Below are positions 41,501 through 49,184 of a stretch of 64,000 nucleotides of DNA, in pieces. A model generated the notes under the pieces. The model was not told where the DNA came from. It ran no database searches and worked only from the letters and a program-made list of their open reading frames with translations. The translations under genes were made by a program, and so were the position numbers. Source of the DNA: Solea solea (Eukaryota; Chordata; Actinopteri; Pleuronectiformes; Soleidae); assembly GCF_958295425.1 (NCBI RefSeq), contig NC_081146.1, positions 23,184,395 through 23,248,394 of the forward strand. The letters run 5' to 3'. The number at the start of each line of letters is the position of its first letter. Positions within the stretch are counted from its first letter, which is position 1.

Positions 41501-44500
41501 TCCACAAACCTTCTCTGTGGTCTTGTCTTTTACTGCTGCCTGGCAGCTCTGGCACGTGACCGAACCACGTCAACCATGACATCTCTTACTCTAGAGATGG
41601 ACTCTGAGCTGTCCCTCAAATATGCTCATTTGTAATCATCCTGAATATCTCAGCATCTTCTCCTCTGCCACCTACATCATAGTTCTCCCGCCACTCATTC
41701 CATTTGCACTATGCTGAAAAGGTTATAAATAAATAATCAATAATTAGATTGTACACCATGTCTGACTCAGAGTAAGAGAAAATCCTTCAAACAGCATTTC
41801 ATTCCATGTGTTTTTTAAAAAAATACACTTTCTCTTATTTCTTTTAGACATTAAATCATTGGTACTGGTTAAAAAACCACACAAAAAACACACAAACTCT
41901 CTAAAGGTCAGCTCTTCAGGAACAAAGACAAATTGCCCTGTTTTTTTTTTCCTCCCTTGTTTTACAGAAAGAAGGGTTCATTAAAGCGCACCCGTGGAGC
42001 GGCACGTACAAGGAGTGAAGACATTTTCAAATTAACGAGTCTAAAGAACCGAATCCCTAACCGCGCTTAAATGGGTGAATTCATTAAAAGTAAGGCACAG
42101 ATTATTTGTGGAGTCAACTTTAGTTTACACATAAATTAACGATGAAAACCTGACGTACACTTTGTGAAACAGAAGCGTGTGAATTTGTTTTCCGTTTGGC
42201 GACTGCAGTGGTATTTACATAAAATTATTTACTGCAATACTGAATATATTAGAGGGACCCAACGGTCCCCCCATTATAGATACATGACAAGGAGAATCTA
42301 CCCGGCTCATGCTTACGAGTTTCTGTATCGATGTCTTCAAACTTCCAACTAAGAGAGGAGGTGAAATCAATCAACTGCTGAACCTTTGGCAAAATGTTGT
42401 GATATTTCAGATACAACCGCAGGTGTCAAATTACCGTGATGGGTGATGTTGTTTCTTTCCACACTTCCGTGTCTGACTCTTTGTATTTGTCTCCATGTCT
42501 CTCTCGCTCTGTAGTTTCTCTCTTTATTTCTCTGCCTTTTCACACCTCTCTCCCCTCCGACAAACACATTCGACGGAGGTGGTGTATGTGTGTGTGTAAA
42601 AAGAATGTGACGTTCACTCAGGTAAATCACACGGTCATTGTCTCGTACAGCGTATCGCTCCCAGGACACCAGAGGAGTTCGTCTACAGCCGCGTCGATCG
42701 GTTCAGTTTGAGTTCCTTGGATAGAAGCCACCAAGTCACGCAAATAACACACTTAATGATGGAGGCAGCAGTGGACTATAAACACTGTGTTCTGTGAGGT
42801 AAAATCACTCATGATAAAATCGCTAATGATGAGATAAAGCAGTGAACATGTAGCCTTAAGATAATATAGATTTCTGCGTACAGATGTTGGAACATGTTTA
42901 TCGTCGTCTCTTTCGCCCTTAAAACATTTCTTCCACAACCAATAGGAGGCGCTCCCTCTCTCTCCCTGGTAATTAATTCTGTCCTTTTCAAGTCCATCAA
43001 CAGATTTATACCCTCTCAATGAGTCACGAACAAAAAAATGTTCTGCAAAAACCTTTTTATCTGTTGTTGTCCACGTCATGGCAACCATGTTTCATGGAGC
43101 TCTTGCCTGGCCCCACCCCTGTCTGCTTGTCAGCACTTTCACACCGACACGCACTGGCACCGTTCCCATTCAGGCTCTGCTTCTACTGTTAGGAACCTCG
43201 GTGCTCTCGGCAAAAACCAGGGCGTGTTCACACCAGTTGAGTGGAACCGAAGTTGTCATCAGTGGTGGGCGTTACTCAATGCACAAACATGGCAATTTTG
43301 CAAGTTTTCCTTTTGTGATTTCAGAAAAATTGTGTTTATCCATTAATTAACCCCTACATGTTCTTTGTTTTGAGCCACATGGTTGGAGTCTTCTTCTTCC
43401 GGGTCTTCTTGCCTTTGTAGCAAGAAGACCCAGGCTCGAGCCCTGGTTGGAACAAGGACCTTTCTGCATGGAGTTTGCATCTCTCTGTGTGTGCGTGGGT
43501 TTTCTTCTGGTTCTCTGGCTTCCTCCCACAGTCCAAAAACATGCAATATGGGGAGTAGGTAAATTGAACACTCTAAATCGACCTTAGGTGTGAGAGTGGA
43601 TGGTTGTTTGTCTCTGTATATGGCCCTGCGAAGGACTGGTAAACTGTCCGCCCTATGTCAGCTGAGAATGGCATAGCACAGCAGTAGAAAATGGTAGAAA
43701 ATGGATGGATATTCTTTGTTTCCTTCACCACAAAGCCATCATTCCTCTGTAATCTCATCTACACCTCAAGTTGACACACCCACTGGTGACATCACGGCTG
43801 AACAATTTTAACAAATTAAAAAAAACGAACAAACTTTCCACGTTATGAACCAATTCATTCATTTTTTGGTGTGAACGCTCCAGCTGGTTCAAAATTGGGT
43901 CCAGGAGCTTAAACCGTGTTGGAGCAGTGCTGGTGTGAAAGCACTGGCAGAGAACAGTCAGTAACAAACTGACCTCACTTAAAATCTACCTCTAAACAAT
44001 CCCTTAAACACTGAAACCTGAAGCCCAAATCCTCACCAAAGCTCACTGAGGCTGTATGTGTGACTGTCAATGGGAGACGCTGTCCATGGTGCTGAAACAG
44101 CAGCCGCTGGTACTCTATGTGAGATAAGATGGTGCAACATGTCGACAGTACATTGTATATGTAATAATATCTTATCGCGTTATATGAAACCGATAAGTCT
44201 ACGGGGAAATAACAGTCGTTGTCGACACCAGGAAATCATTCACACGGCAACAGGAAATAAACATGTTTGTGTTTTTGACGCTTCAAAAAGACAGAATTCT
44301 TGTTTGTTTGCGTTCTTTAGAGAACGAAGCGGAGGAAATATGTGAGGTACATGTGATGTACGGCCGTTTATGTAACAATAAAAGCTCATTCATGTCCACA
44401 GATGGTTGTTTTCCTTCAGTTTGAGACATTTTTTTTCCCCCCTCTCCCTCCTGGTAAAGGTTCGGAATTCATTCTCGAAACTGCACCTTTGATGGATATC

Positions 44501-46363
44501 CTGACATTTTTCTTTACCTGTGTGTGTGTTTACTTGTATTTCTTACCTCTTCAGGACATTTTCTGGTGTAAACACTAACCTTGTCAGACCATGGAGACCA
44601 AAAACCTGGTTCCAATTGAAGTATAGAAGCTCATTTCTGAGGAACCGGTTATGATTAGGGGCTAAGGTTTGATTTGAGTTAGACATTAACTGGTTATGGT
44701 TAAGGTTAAGGTTAAAGATAATGCTGCTTTGTTTGGTTTGTCCAAATGAATGAAAGTCAATGCAACAAGACTCTTAGGGTACTCTTGTCTCTGAAAGGCT
44801 GTGAAGACACATTCCCATTCTTGGTGAGGACATTTTGCCTGCTCCTCACAAGCTTTCTCAACGTTAAGACTCGGTTTTAGGGCTAGGGTTAGAGATGTGT
44901 GGGTTTAGGTTGTAGGGTTAGTTGTGATGGTTAGGGTTTATAGTTAAGAGGCTACATTATCTGGTCCTCACAAAGAATGTTACACTGACGTGTGTAAATG
45001 TGTGTCATTTATGGCGAACCCTGACATTGCATAACAACCAGTTTGATTGATATGAGGAGCACGTCATTTTACGTACTGTGCACATCCGTAGGGAGGAGGA
45101 CGGACACACATACACACACATGCACGCGCGCGCGCGCACACACACGCATCTCTATTGATTGCTGAATACATTAGAGGACTGTGTGAGGTGTAAAAAGGCG
45201 TGAGTGGAATAGATAATAGGAGTGGGTTTGGAATTTTCCATTCATCCCTCTCCTCCTCCCCCTGCTCCCTCTCTCTCCTCCATCGCTCTCTCTCCCTGTA
45301 TATTTGTATTTATGTTTTTATTGCCTCTGCTGCCCTAACGCAACCCCCCTCTTATCCCGGACTCCTGCGAGTGCTGCAGTATAAAAAGCAGCGGTCGTGT
45401 CCCGCATTGCAGCTCGAAAAAAAGGACGAGGGGGGAGCGAGCGACTGTGATTGTGTCAACCTCCACAGAGTCATATATCTTTGTAATGACGCTCCTCGGT
45501 GGGTGCACGCGCCTGTTTTCTCGTGTTCCGGGGCCAGTGGACGGACGCCATGTTCCTCCTGCTGCTTGAGGACGCACAGGCTGCCGCTGCTGCTACAGCT
45601 GCTGCTGCTGCCTTTGTGCGCCTCTGTGTTTGTTTTTTTCTATTGTACGTGCGTCTGAAGGTGAGAACATGGAGCAGCGGGCACCAATTATAGCCTGGGT
45701 GCCCTAATTGAAAGAAAAAAGTAACATTCTGTGCATTTTTAAGTCGTGTGGTTCACTAACCTACATTCAAGGTGTCAAGAAATACGCACAGAAAAGCCAC
45801 AAGTTGCAGAAAACATCCAGATGTTCCTTTGACAGTGAAATGAAGTAAATCCCCTCTTTCACATTCTACATTAAAATCATGATATTTTGTGTTGTTGATG
45901 TTGAGATTGTGCTGTTTTTTTCCACCAGGCGCTCATCCTGTTAGACCCTATGTGTGTGTGCGGGGCCTGGATGGTGGATGCGCGTAATTTACTACTTGGG
46001 TCAGTGGGGGGGCGGGGGGGTTGTCGGGTAGTGTTTTAAAGAAATGAACCCAGAAGTGGCTCCGTGGATGTGTATTTATTGGAAATGTAGCGTGTAGTGT
46101 TGTTTGCGCAGTGAAAGGACAGACAAATAACTGGCCACATCACCTCATGATTAAACTGTCACCCATTCATCCATCCATCCATTCATCCATCCATCCTCAA
46201 GCACACACTCAATAAAACATGCTCGAGGCTAAATAATTATGTCATTGACCAAACCATACAGTATGAGGAGGATTGCTTCCCTACCGTGAACAACAAATTT
46301 CAGCCGAGGTGACTTTCCGGCGATCACCGTGGCAAAGAGAGAGAGCAGGACGAAAGACTTCAT
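7212..46363 (-). CDS. sema7a: Semaphorin-7A (GPI-anchored semaphorin), whole gene, 14 coding exons
   Basis: This is the full coding span. The exons, in order of transcription, are 46285-46363, 37736-37875, 35368-35430, 29529-29624, 29162-29267, 24581-24688, 23457-23596, 21843-22021, 20543-20651, 20131-20338, 10654-10769, 9289-9461, 8821-8876 and 7212-7558. All introns are GT-AG, and phases match at every junction, giving 1,920 nt and 639 aa (human SEMA7A is 666 aa, with 14 exons as I recall). Domains: signal peptide about 1-17, Sema propeller about 45-440 (with CGTNA and the CWxLVNDTV signature), PSI about 449-505 (SRDPYCGWD), one Ig domain about 530-610, hydrophobic C-terminal tail 611-639. 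Sema plus PSI plus a single Ig plus a hydrophobic tail without a cytoplasmic domain is the class 7 architecture, implying a GPI-anchored surface protein. In mammals the family acts in axon outgrowth and immunity through integrin beta-1 and plexin C1. The mammalian RGD motif is absent here. Confidence 0.95.
8821..8876 (-). CDS. sema7a: sema7a exon 13: PSI-Ig linker
   Basis: A 56-nt exon encoding ALIQNLDYSNSSVCGEAA, with one NSS sequon. It lies between CAACAG and GTGAGT. The phases on both sides (Gly split upstream, Ala split downstream) fit exons 12 and 14 exactly, and the content parallels the human PSI-Ig linker. Confidence 0.9.
9289..9461 (-). CDS. sema7a: sema7a exon 12: last Sema strand and PSI domain
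   Basis: A 173-nt exon encoding GHLYVGTAMEVQRLQLADCGRY and then CRECILSRDPYCGWD, the canonical cysteine-rich plexin-semaphorin-integrin signature. It includes the NVT sequon near its end and closes at donor GTATGA. Confidence 0.97.
10654..10769 (-). CDS. sema7a: sema7a exon 11: end of Sema domain
   Basis: A 116-nt exon encoding EQGKVLKVL...YSLFHNKGPVLNMAIDSQK, in phase with exon 10 through the split Glu codon. It is the last propeller blade before the PSI module. Confidence 0.95.
11697..12966 (-). mobile_element. L2/CR1-clade LINE fragment with reverse-transcriptase remnant
   Basis: Read on the minus strand, this holds the C-terminal half of a non-LTR reverse transcriptase: GVPQGSVLG, then the catalytic CYADDSQIY, then KAWMALNFLNFNDKKTEV, then LGVKIDSDLKLDNQI and RLDYCNSLY. 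The reading frame is broken (frame changes and a stop near 12549). It is 5'-truncated near 12966. The 3' end near 11697 shows the GGATTGGATT repeat typical of such LINE tails. It lies in sema7a intron 10, in the same orientation as the gene. It is inactive. Confidence 0.85.
15290..15560 (+). mobile_element. Possible degraded Tc1/mariner fragment
   Basis: The plus strand, with a frameshift, gives a weak match to the pattern VKEWLSL...PQSPDLKP, as in Tc1/mariner transposases. No terminal repeats were recognised. Located in sema7a intron 10. Confidence 0.3.
16288..16375 (-). mobile_element. SINE-type 3' fragment with 15-nt G run
   Basis: Reads as the reverse complement of the SINE 3' part (TCTTCTACCGCTTGATCCTC, then ACTGGTGCCAGTCTCAGCTG). 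A run of 15 G (16326-16340) interrupts it. Located in sema7a intron 10. Confidence 0.5.
17691..18130 (+). mobile_element. Internally deleted Tc1-like transposon remnant
   Basis: The ends are imperfect inverted repeats (left CACTATATGGACAAAAATAT; right, reverse-complemented, TACTGTTTGGACAAAAGAAT) next to TA dinucleotides. Inside, the plus strand encodes the C-terminal transposase region FQHGCVPVHKARTTKTWFDE and then LDWTAQSPDLNLTIKHMWHELEQ, a degenerate form of the Tc1 signature around the last catalytic acidic residue. Stops and frame changes show it is dead. It lies in sema7a intron 10. Confidence 0.8.
20131..20338 (-). CDS. sema7a: sema7a exon 10: Sema domain
   Basis: A 208-nt exon after acceptor CTCTCAG, encoding CVHKNSTAGG...VLYLGT. 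It contains an NST sequon and the (V)LYLGTxxGxV strand that is completed by exon 11. The donor is GTGGGT, followed by the largest intron of the gene (9.4 kb). Confidence 0.95.
20543..20651 (-). CDS. sema7a: sema7a exon 9: Sema domain
   Basis: A 109-nt exon encoding GRTVICAYSIQDIDQAF...LKGYSSSFIGSRPGM. It matches the semaphorin (S/T)AVCVYSLxDI region and the RPGxC motif, whose Cys is the first codon of exon 10. Confidence 0.95.
21843..22021 (-). CDS. sema7a: sema7a exon 8: Sema domain
   Basis: A 179-nt exon starting in phase 0 with VDEGGIKALLENSWTTFMKARVMC and ending LFSNPW with a split Trp codon (TG|G). The WTTFMKARxxC block is a hallmark of the semaphorin propeller. Confidence 0.95.
22978..23006. 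repeat. AT microsatellite
   Basis: About 14 AT units in sema7a intron 7. A second, shorter AT run is at 22848-22863 and another at 53577-53602. Confidence 0.97.
23457..23596 (-). CDS. sema7a: sema7a exon 7: Sema domain
   Basis: A 140-nt exon encoding NPQFAGAAII...KEVYFFFSEL...RARIGRICT, matching the semaphorin NPQF and (I/V)YFFF motifs and the VGRIC-type blade. It contains an N-glycosylation sequon (NKT). Its last residue and the first two of exon 8 occupy the place of the human RGD motif. Confidence 0.95.
24538..24565 (-). repeat. GGGA-type purine tract after sema7a exon 6 donor
   Basis: The transcribed strand reads a series of GGGA/GGA units, with more than four GGG runs at 1-5 nt spacing, starting about 20 nt after donor GTGAGT. 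It satisfies the usual G-quadruplex pattern. Confidence 0.9.
24581..24688 (-). CDS. sema7a: sema7a exon 6: Sema domain
   Basis: A 108-nt exon encoding DGSLYSAMSSVGGHAGTIRR...WLL, matching the semaphorin DG(E/S)LYS motif. Donor GTGAGT is followed within about 20 nt by a run of GGGA units on the transcribed RNA (plus-strand 24538-24565), which may influence splicing. Confidence 0.93.
26225..26808. mobile_element. Possible degraded hAT-like element
   Basis: The left part reads GGATGTGGCCCACAAACC and the right part GTGGCCCTTCGCTTGCTTC and GTGTGGCCCTTCGGAAAA, in the style of fish hAT ends carrying tGGCCC blocks. Termini and duplications are not clear. In sema7a intron 5. Confidence 0.3.
28015..28400 (+). 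mobile_element. Dispersed non-autonomous repeat, copy 2
   Basis: Starts CAGGGTTCCCACACC and ends near AAGGAACGGTGGGA, which suggests hAT-like CAGGGTTCCCAC termini. It is homologous in inverted orientation to 620-1065. In sema7a intron 5. Confidence 0.65.
28500..28780 (+). mobile_element. L2-like LINE ORF2 C-terminal fragment
   Basis: The plus strand encodes FKSQMLAYKVLHGSAPTYLN followed by a degenerate tail with stops and a final LQEALEEHLLS-like end. This resembles the extreme C-terminus of fish L2-clade ORF2 proteins (LxAYKxLxGxAPxYL, then KKxLKxHLL). It is a short dead fragment in sema7a intron 5. Confidence 0.6.
29162..29267 (-). CDS. sema7a: sema7a exon 5: Sema domain
   Basis: A 106-nt exon flanked by CTGCAG and donor GTAACA. 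It begins VNDTVLTDV, which continues the CW-L-V-N motif of exon 4, and ends with one base of a split codon. The internal Gly/Ser/Pro segment corresponds to a poorly conserved loop. Confidence 0.92.
29529..29624 (-). CDS. sema7a: sema7a exon 4: Sema domain
   Basis: A 96-nt, phase 0/0 exon flanked by CCCACAG and GTAAGA. It encodes residues 95-126, LECDNFITV...FIVCGTNAGSPRCWML, containing the highly conserved semaphorin CGTNA motif and the following CW. Confidence 0.95.
32968..33466. mobile_element. piggyBac-like MITE, copy A
   Basis: Begins TTAACCCTTACAG and ends TTCTAAGGGTTAA, i.e. TTAA target sites next to inverted CCCTTA(C/G) termini, the arrangement expected for piggyBac-type elements. There is no transposase. 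About 450 bp of its interior is shared with copy B at 55288-55745 in the same orientation. In sema7a intron 3. Confidence 0.65.
34830..35005. mobile_element. MITE fragment related to the TAAAGGTCC family
   Basis: Contains ACAGTAGCCCACAATGGACA and ends CTTACACACTGTACCTTTTT, resembling the right terminus of the 57153-57436 element. The left terminus is unclear. In sema7a intron 3. Confidence 0.45.
35231..35288. repeat. GAT-rich microsatellite
   Basis: Imperfect GATGAT/GATAAT units, in sema7a intron 3 about 80 nt past the exon 3 donor (35367). Confidence 0.95.
35368..35430 (-). CDS. sema7a: sema7a exon 3: 63-nt microexon
   Basis: A 21-codon exon in phase 0/0, bounded by TTTCCTCCCACAG and donor GTAGAG. 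It encodes IPAASDQTAIDTCKAKAAPLE. I looked for it because joining exons 2 and 4 directly would omit the conserved semaphorin segment that carries a cysteine just before the (C/E)CDNFIT motif. The insertion restores the expected spacing and the extra Cys. Because phases are 0/0, skipping it would keep the frame but delete that cysteine. An 11-unit CTG repeat lies about 80 nt upstream of the acceptor. Confidence 0.85.
35511..35543. repeat. CTG/CAG trinucleotide repeat, 11 perfect units
   Basis: Eleven uninterrupted CTG units on the plus strand (CAG on the sema7a-sense strand), in intron 2, ending 81 nt upstream of the exon 3 acceptor. Confidence 0.98.
36860..37345. other. Candidate intronic conserved non-coding element
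   Basis: About 480 bp of repeat-free, balanced sequence in sema7a intron 2 with motifs such as CATTAATG, CACCATTAGC, GATAATTACA and GCTAATCACACC. No protein-coding signal. It could be an enhancer; conservation has not been tested. Confidence 0.25.
37736..37875 (-). CDS. sema7a: sema7a exon 2: N-terminal Sema domain
   Basis: A 140-nt exon preceded by CCCACAG and followed by donor GTATGC. It encodes residues 27-73, including DTLYVGGQAMIYVL, which matches the first beta-propeller blade of semaphorins (LYVGG-type motif). It enters in phase 2 and ends on a full codon. A CAGG tetranucleotide repeat lies about 40-90 nt upstream of its acceptor. Confidence 0.93.
37912..37967. repeat. CAGG/CAGA tetranucleotide repeat
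   Basis: About 14 units of CAGG with interspersed CAGA. It lies in sema7a intron 1, about 37-92 nt upstream of the exon 2 acceptor (37876), and reads as CCTG/TCTG repeats in the pre-mRNA. Confidence 0.97.
38448..38520. repeat. Long hairpin (20-bp stem, 33-nt loop)
   Basis: AAGATATCCCGTTGGATCTT (38448-38467) faces AAGATCCAACAGGATATCTT (38501-38520). The arms are complementary at 19 of 20 positions; in a minus-strand transcript the remaining pair would be a G-U wobble. It lies in sema7a intron 1. Confidence 0.9.
43360..43712 (+). mobile_element. tRNA-like SINE-type element with ATGG tail
   Basis: The 5' part contains a box-B-like GGCTCGAGCCC, followed by the widespread fish module GCATGGAGTTTGCATCTCTC, TCCTCCCACAGTCCAAAAAC, and the end GTCAGCTGAGAATGGCATAG with a tail of ATGGATGGAT. 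This is the most complete copy here; truncated relatives lie at 14573-14605, 16288-16375, 23880-23965, 38085-38130, 48345-48395, 48800-48890 and 49185-49325. Confidence 0.65.
44510..45000. repeat. Dispersed repeat with GGTTAGGG-like internal motifs
   Basis: CTTACCTCTTCAGGACATTT and GTCAGACCATGGAGACC followed by degenerate GGTTAGGGTTT/GGTTAAGGTTAAGG stretches match a common fish interspersed repeat. The telomere-like hexamers are few and degenerate, so this is not an interstitial telomere. In sema7a intron 1. Confidence 0.45.
45378..45660 (+). promoter_or_regulatory. Candidate antisense TATA promoter and first exon in sema7a intron 1
   Basis: A strong TATA box, CAGTATAAAAAGCAGC (TATAAAAAG at 45380-45388), is followed by a CpG-containing, repeat-poor stretch. 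An ATG in reasonable context (GACGCCATG, ATG at 45549) opens a short frame starting MFLLLLEDAQ that reaches a good donor (CTGAAG/GTGAGA at 45660/45661). Orientation is opposite to sema7a, about 0.6-1 kb inside intron 1. I recognise no protein family, and no second exon was identified, so a non-coding transcript is at least as likely as a protein. Confidence 0.35.
46285..46363 (-). CDS. sema7a: sema7a exon 1: start codon and signal peptide
   Basis: The ATG is at 46363-46361. The exon encodes 26 residues beginning MKSFVLLSLFATVIAGK, with a lysine followed by a hydrophobic core and a small-residue cleavage region, so it reads as a signal peptide. It ends with one base of a split codon at donor GTAGGG (46284-46279). 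With exon 2 the split codon becomes Glu, giving FVVHEPSRF. The signal peptide is shorter than the human one (about 44 residues). Confidence 0.9.
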
Positions 46364-46640
46364 CTTTCCCCGGAGCTCTTTTGAAAAGCAGAGAATAATC
46401 AGCCGAAGGTTAGAGCGCACGCAAATATCCCTCTTCCTCCACTCAAAACCCGTCTTTATGGTCCCCTCCTCGGCCCTGGATCTCCAGCTGGTCCCGGTCC
46501 TGGCTCGTCTCGTCCGTCTGCTTCGCTCTCCGGCAGTTCAGTTGGGAGAAGTCGGGGTGTCTCTCTCAGGCTCCACCTCGCCAATAAAAGGCAAAGAAGA
46601 AGGAGGAGTGGAGCGTCCGGGGCGCAGGGATGAGATGAGA
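46364..46640 (-). promoter_or_regulatory. Candidate 5' UTR and proximal promoter of sema7a
   Basis: Immediately upstream of the ATG is a moderately GC/CpG-rich block unlike the AT-rich surroundings. On the minus strand it contains CCTTTTATTGGC (about 46573-46584), combining a TATA-like TTTTATT and an inverted CCAAT core. A start site roughly 30 nt downstream would give a 5' UTR of nearly 200 nt. No transcript evidence is available, and upstream non-coding exons are possible. Confidence 0.4.
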
Positions 46641-46879
46641 AGAGTGGGATTAGGAAAAATGAATCGTGAACAAAAACACATCACATCTGGGTTCACAATC
46701 GCAGGCGGGGGACGCCGTCATACCTGTTGCAGACAGACAGTCACATATAAGAACATTCGAAATCAGGATTGTAAAATGTGTTCAAATAAGCAGCACGTGA
46801 CTGCTTTTTTTTTTGGTTTTTTTAAAAAACGGAATAATTAATATTTCCCAGCTTCACTATTCCTGAAAATATACTAACT

Positions 46880-46906
46880 ATTGTTCTACATACACTGTAG
46901 AACAAT
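46880..46906. repeat. Perfect 10-bp inverted repeat with 7-nt loop
   Basis: ATTGTTCTAC, loop ATACACT, GTAGAACAAT. It is about 0.5 kb upstream of the sema7a start codon, in AT-rich sequence. Confidence 0.9.
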
Positions 46907-47104
46907 GGAGGGCATTGTTCTAGTCAAATATATAACTGGAATTTGCTTAATTCCTCGTCCTGCCAATTCATCCAGTATACTTTTAACACCAGTTCTATAC
47001 ATCGCTTATTCCTTTTGCCTTTACATTGTTTTATTTTACATTAATCTCGCCATAGTCTTAGATTATATCTTATTCTGTTGCTATTTTGCACTTCTCCCAT
47101 ATCT

Positions 47105-47190
47105 ATTCTTATACCCTGGTTCTCAAACTGTGGTACGTGTACCGCCAGTGGTGCGCAAGCTTCCTCTTGGTGGTACTGCATATACCAGCG
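47105..47190. mobile_element. hAT-like terminal fragment
   Basis: GGTTCTCAAACTGTGGTACG followed by two GTGGT(A/G)C-type repeats resembles one end of a fish hAT element. The other end was not found. Confidence 0.35.
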
Positions 47191-47324
47191 TGTGTAGAAA
47201 ATGAAATAATAATAATAACAATAATCATCAGAGTCCCCTCATCATCTCAATCTAATCTGATCTCACATCTGACTTGGCTCAAACGATTTACACCACTGTA
47301 TTTTAATGATAATGGTGTTACTAG

Positions 47325-47465
47325 ATCTAATCTAATCTAATCTAATCTACATTATAGAACCTAACAGCACATCCTTACAAAAGAAATAGGTTTAAATTCC
47401 TCAAACTGTTTAAATTGAGCTAACTCATTAGGTTTCACAGTCTAATCTAATCTAAACTAATCTAC
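47325..47465. repeat. TCTAA pentanucleotide repeat clusters
   Basis: Two clusters of TCTAA units (about 47325-47348 and 47440-47463) with scattered ATCTAATCT motifs between 47240 and 47465. Confidence 0.9.
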
Positions 47466-48489
47466 TGTTCATCCTCATCCGTACATGTACTAATCCCTTA
47501 TGAATAAGACTTGTGTCCATGCTTGTGGTCATTTCATGGTGTCTGACCGCACAAACCCTGCATAACACCATCAGCCAATAACCATCATCACAATAATAAC
47601 GATAATAATAATAAAAATAAGAATAATAATACCATCGATATGCTGTGATATGCTGCCTCCACGGTCGAGTCTAATGTCTAATCAATACATGTCAATGAAC
47701 CCGGCTGAGTGGCTGAACAGGGATGAATCAGCAGTTTGGCTCTGCAGTGCTTGCATTCGTTGCAACTTAATTGACGCAAATTTGAAAAAATGGAGGCTCA
47801 CTCACTAAAGTGAACAGATGCTGATACATTTTTGCACTGAACTGCTCCGTGTGTGTGTGTGTGTGTGTGTGTGGTGCCACAGAATGAGCCACATAGGTTT
47901 TAGTGAGACATTTAGGGGCCGTCAGAGAGCTCAGTGCAGGAATAACGCAATAAAATACATATTGATAAAAAGAGATGTGTTGCTGCATTTTTTTTTACCA
48001 TTCTTAAAGTGCTGTACAAGGCATTTTTTTTTTTTGGTCAGAGGAATGAGTCACTGGATATTTTCACATATTTTTGGACAATTCTGTGTAAATTCTCGAC
48101 ATGGTTGTGCCTGAAAATCCTCGTAGATCAGCAGTTTCTGGAATACTCCAGACCAGCTTGTCTGACACTATACAACTATGCCACGTTCAAAAAAAACCAC
48201 TTAAATCGCCTTTGCTTCAGCAGCTCGTCTTGACAATGTCTACAAACCCTAAGTGGATTGAGATGATTAGATCCTTTGTGTTAACAAGCAGTCATTACAA
48301 TCAGTGTAGCAAAGAAAGCCGTTGTGTTCTTTATGAAGAATACAGGGTTTTCCAGCTTCCTTCCACAGTCCAAAAACATGCAGTATGCAATATTAATATG
48401 ATGCAAAATAAATCTATTAATATCAAAAACTAAGATAAAGTAAATAACAAAAATGGACAACTGATAAAACACTAAACAAGCACCTGTGC

Positions 48490-48580
48490 CATAGCTACAT
48501 GTAAGATAAGATACGATAAGATAGTCCATTATTACTCCTGCAATGAGGGAAATTTACATTGTCACCGCAGCAAAGACAGT
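48490..48580 (-). repeat. 3' tail of a non-LTR retroelement
   Basis: On the minus strand, AATTTCCCTCATTGCAGGAG then TATCTTATCGTATCTTATC resembles the 3' end of fish retroposons that finish with AATTTCCC...ATC repeats. Confidence 0.4.
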
Positions 48581-48794
48581 AAAGAAAATAAATAATAAAC
48601 ATGCATTTCCACATAATGTGAAAGTACAATATAGAAAAATATTAATAATACGACTATAAAAAGAATTTTACCAGCATATATACACTATATGTATATATAT
48701 ATATGCACTTACGTAAGATTTATTATACTGTATATTATTGCAAGGAAAAAAGTAAAAGTGATAGTAAAGTAGAAAGAGTCTTCTGTGTGTCCCT

Positions 48795-48890
48795 GTGATG
48801 GATGACCTGTCGCCCTGTGTCAGCTGAGATTGGCACAGCGCCCCCTGTGCTGCATGTGGAGGATAACGCAGTAGAAGATGAATGGATGGC
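48795..48890 (+). mobile_element. SINE-type 3' tail fragment
   Basis: Contains GGATGACCTGTCGCCCTGTG, TCAGCTGAGATTGGCACAGC and ends GATGAATGGATGG, matching the 3' part of the element at 43360-43712. Confidence 0.6.
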
Positions 48891-49005
48891 TACAAATACA
48901 AGACTACAAATCCATGTTAATTATTGCTTTAATTTATTTGTCACCTCCTGTGGAAGAACAAATCTATTTTGTGTCCCATACCTACAGTACATTATTAATC
49001 TAAGT

Positions 49006-49163
49006 CAGGGTTTCTCAGTCCCTCACGACCTGCTCTAACACACCTGATTCTAATCAGCTCATCAGCACGTACTGCAGAAGCCTGATAAAGACCCTTTTAT
49101 TAGAATCAGGTGCGGTGGAGTAGGGGCAGTGAGTCCTACAGGACCAGGATTAAGAGAACCCTG
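49006..49163. mobile_element. 158-bp hAT-type MITE with perfect 8-bp target duplication
   Basis: Starts CAGGGTTTCTC and ends GAGAACCCTG, flanked on both sides by ATCTAAGT (48998-49005 and 49164-49171). The interior is semi-palindromic, with CACACCTGATTCTAATCAG facing AGAATCAGGTGCGGTGGAG. Eight-base duplications and CAGGG termini are typical of the hAT superfamily. It is non-autonomous. Confidence 0.9.
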
Positions 49164-49184
49164 ATCTAAGTGAATTAATTCTAT

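Larger units (their letters stand above)
37876..46284. other. sema7a intron 1
   Basis: An 8.4-kb intron containing the CAGG repeat, the 20-bp hairpin at 38448-38520, the SINE at 43360-43712, the repeat at 44510-45000 and the antisense promoter candidate at 45378-45660. A region near 41360-41700 resembles non-coding repeat sequence but I could not assign it. Confidence 0.75.

Noticed and set aside
44880..44945. Interstitial telomere repeat
   Set aside because: Only a few degenerate TTAGGG-like units, within a common dispersed repeat.
45200..45658. 152-aa open frame on the plus strand
   Set aside because: It begins with GTG, not ATG, is low-complexity (Ser/Leu/Cys), and runs through a TATA box and likely untranslated leader. 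Only the regulatory reading was kept.
46329..46841. 170-aa plus-strand frame
   Set aside because: It overlaps sema7a exon 1 and its promoter on the opposite strand; no homology or start context.
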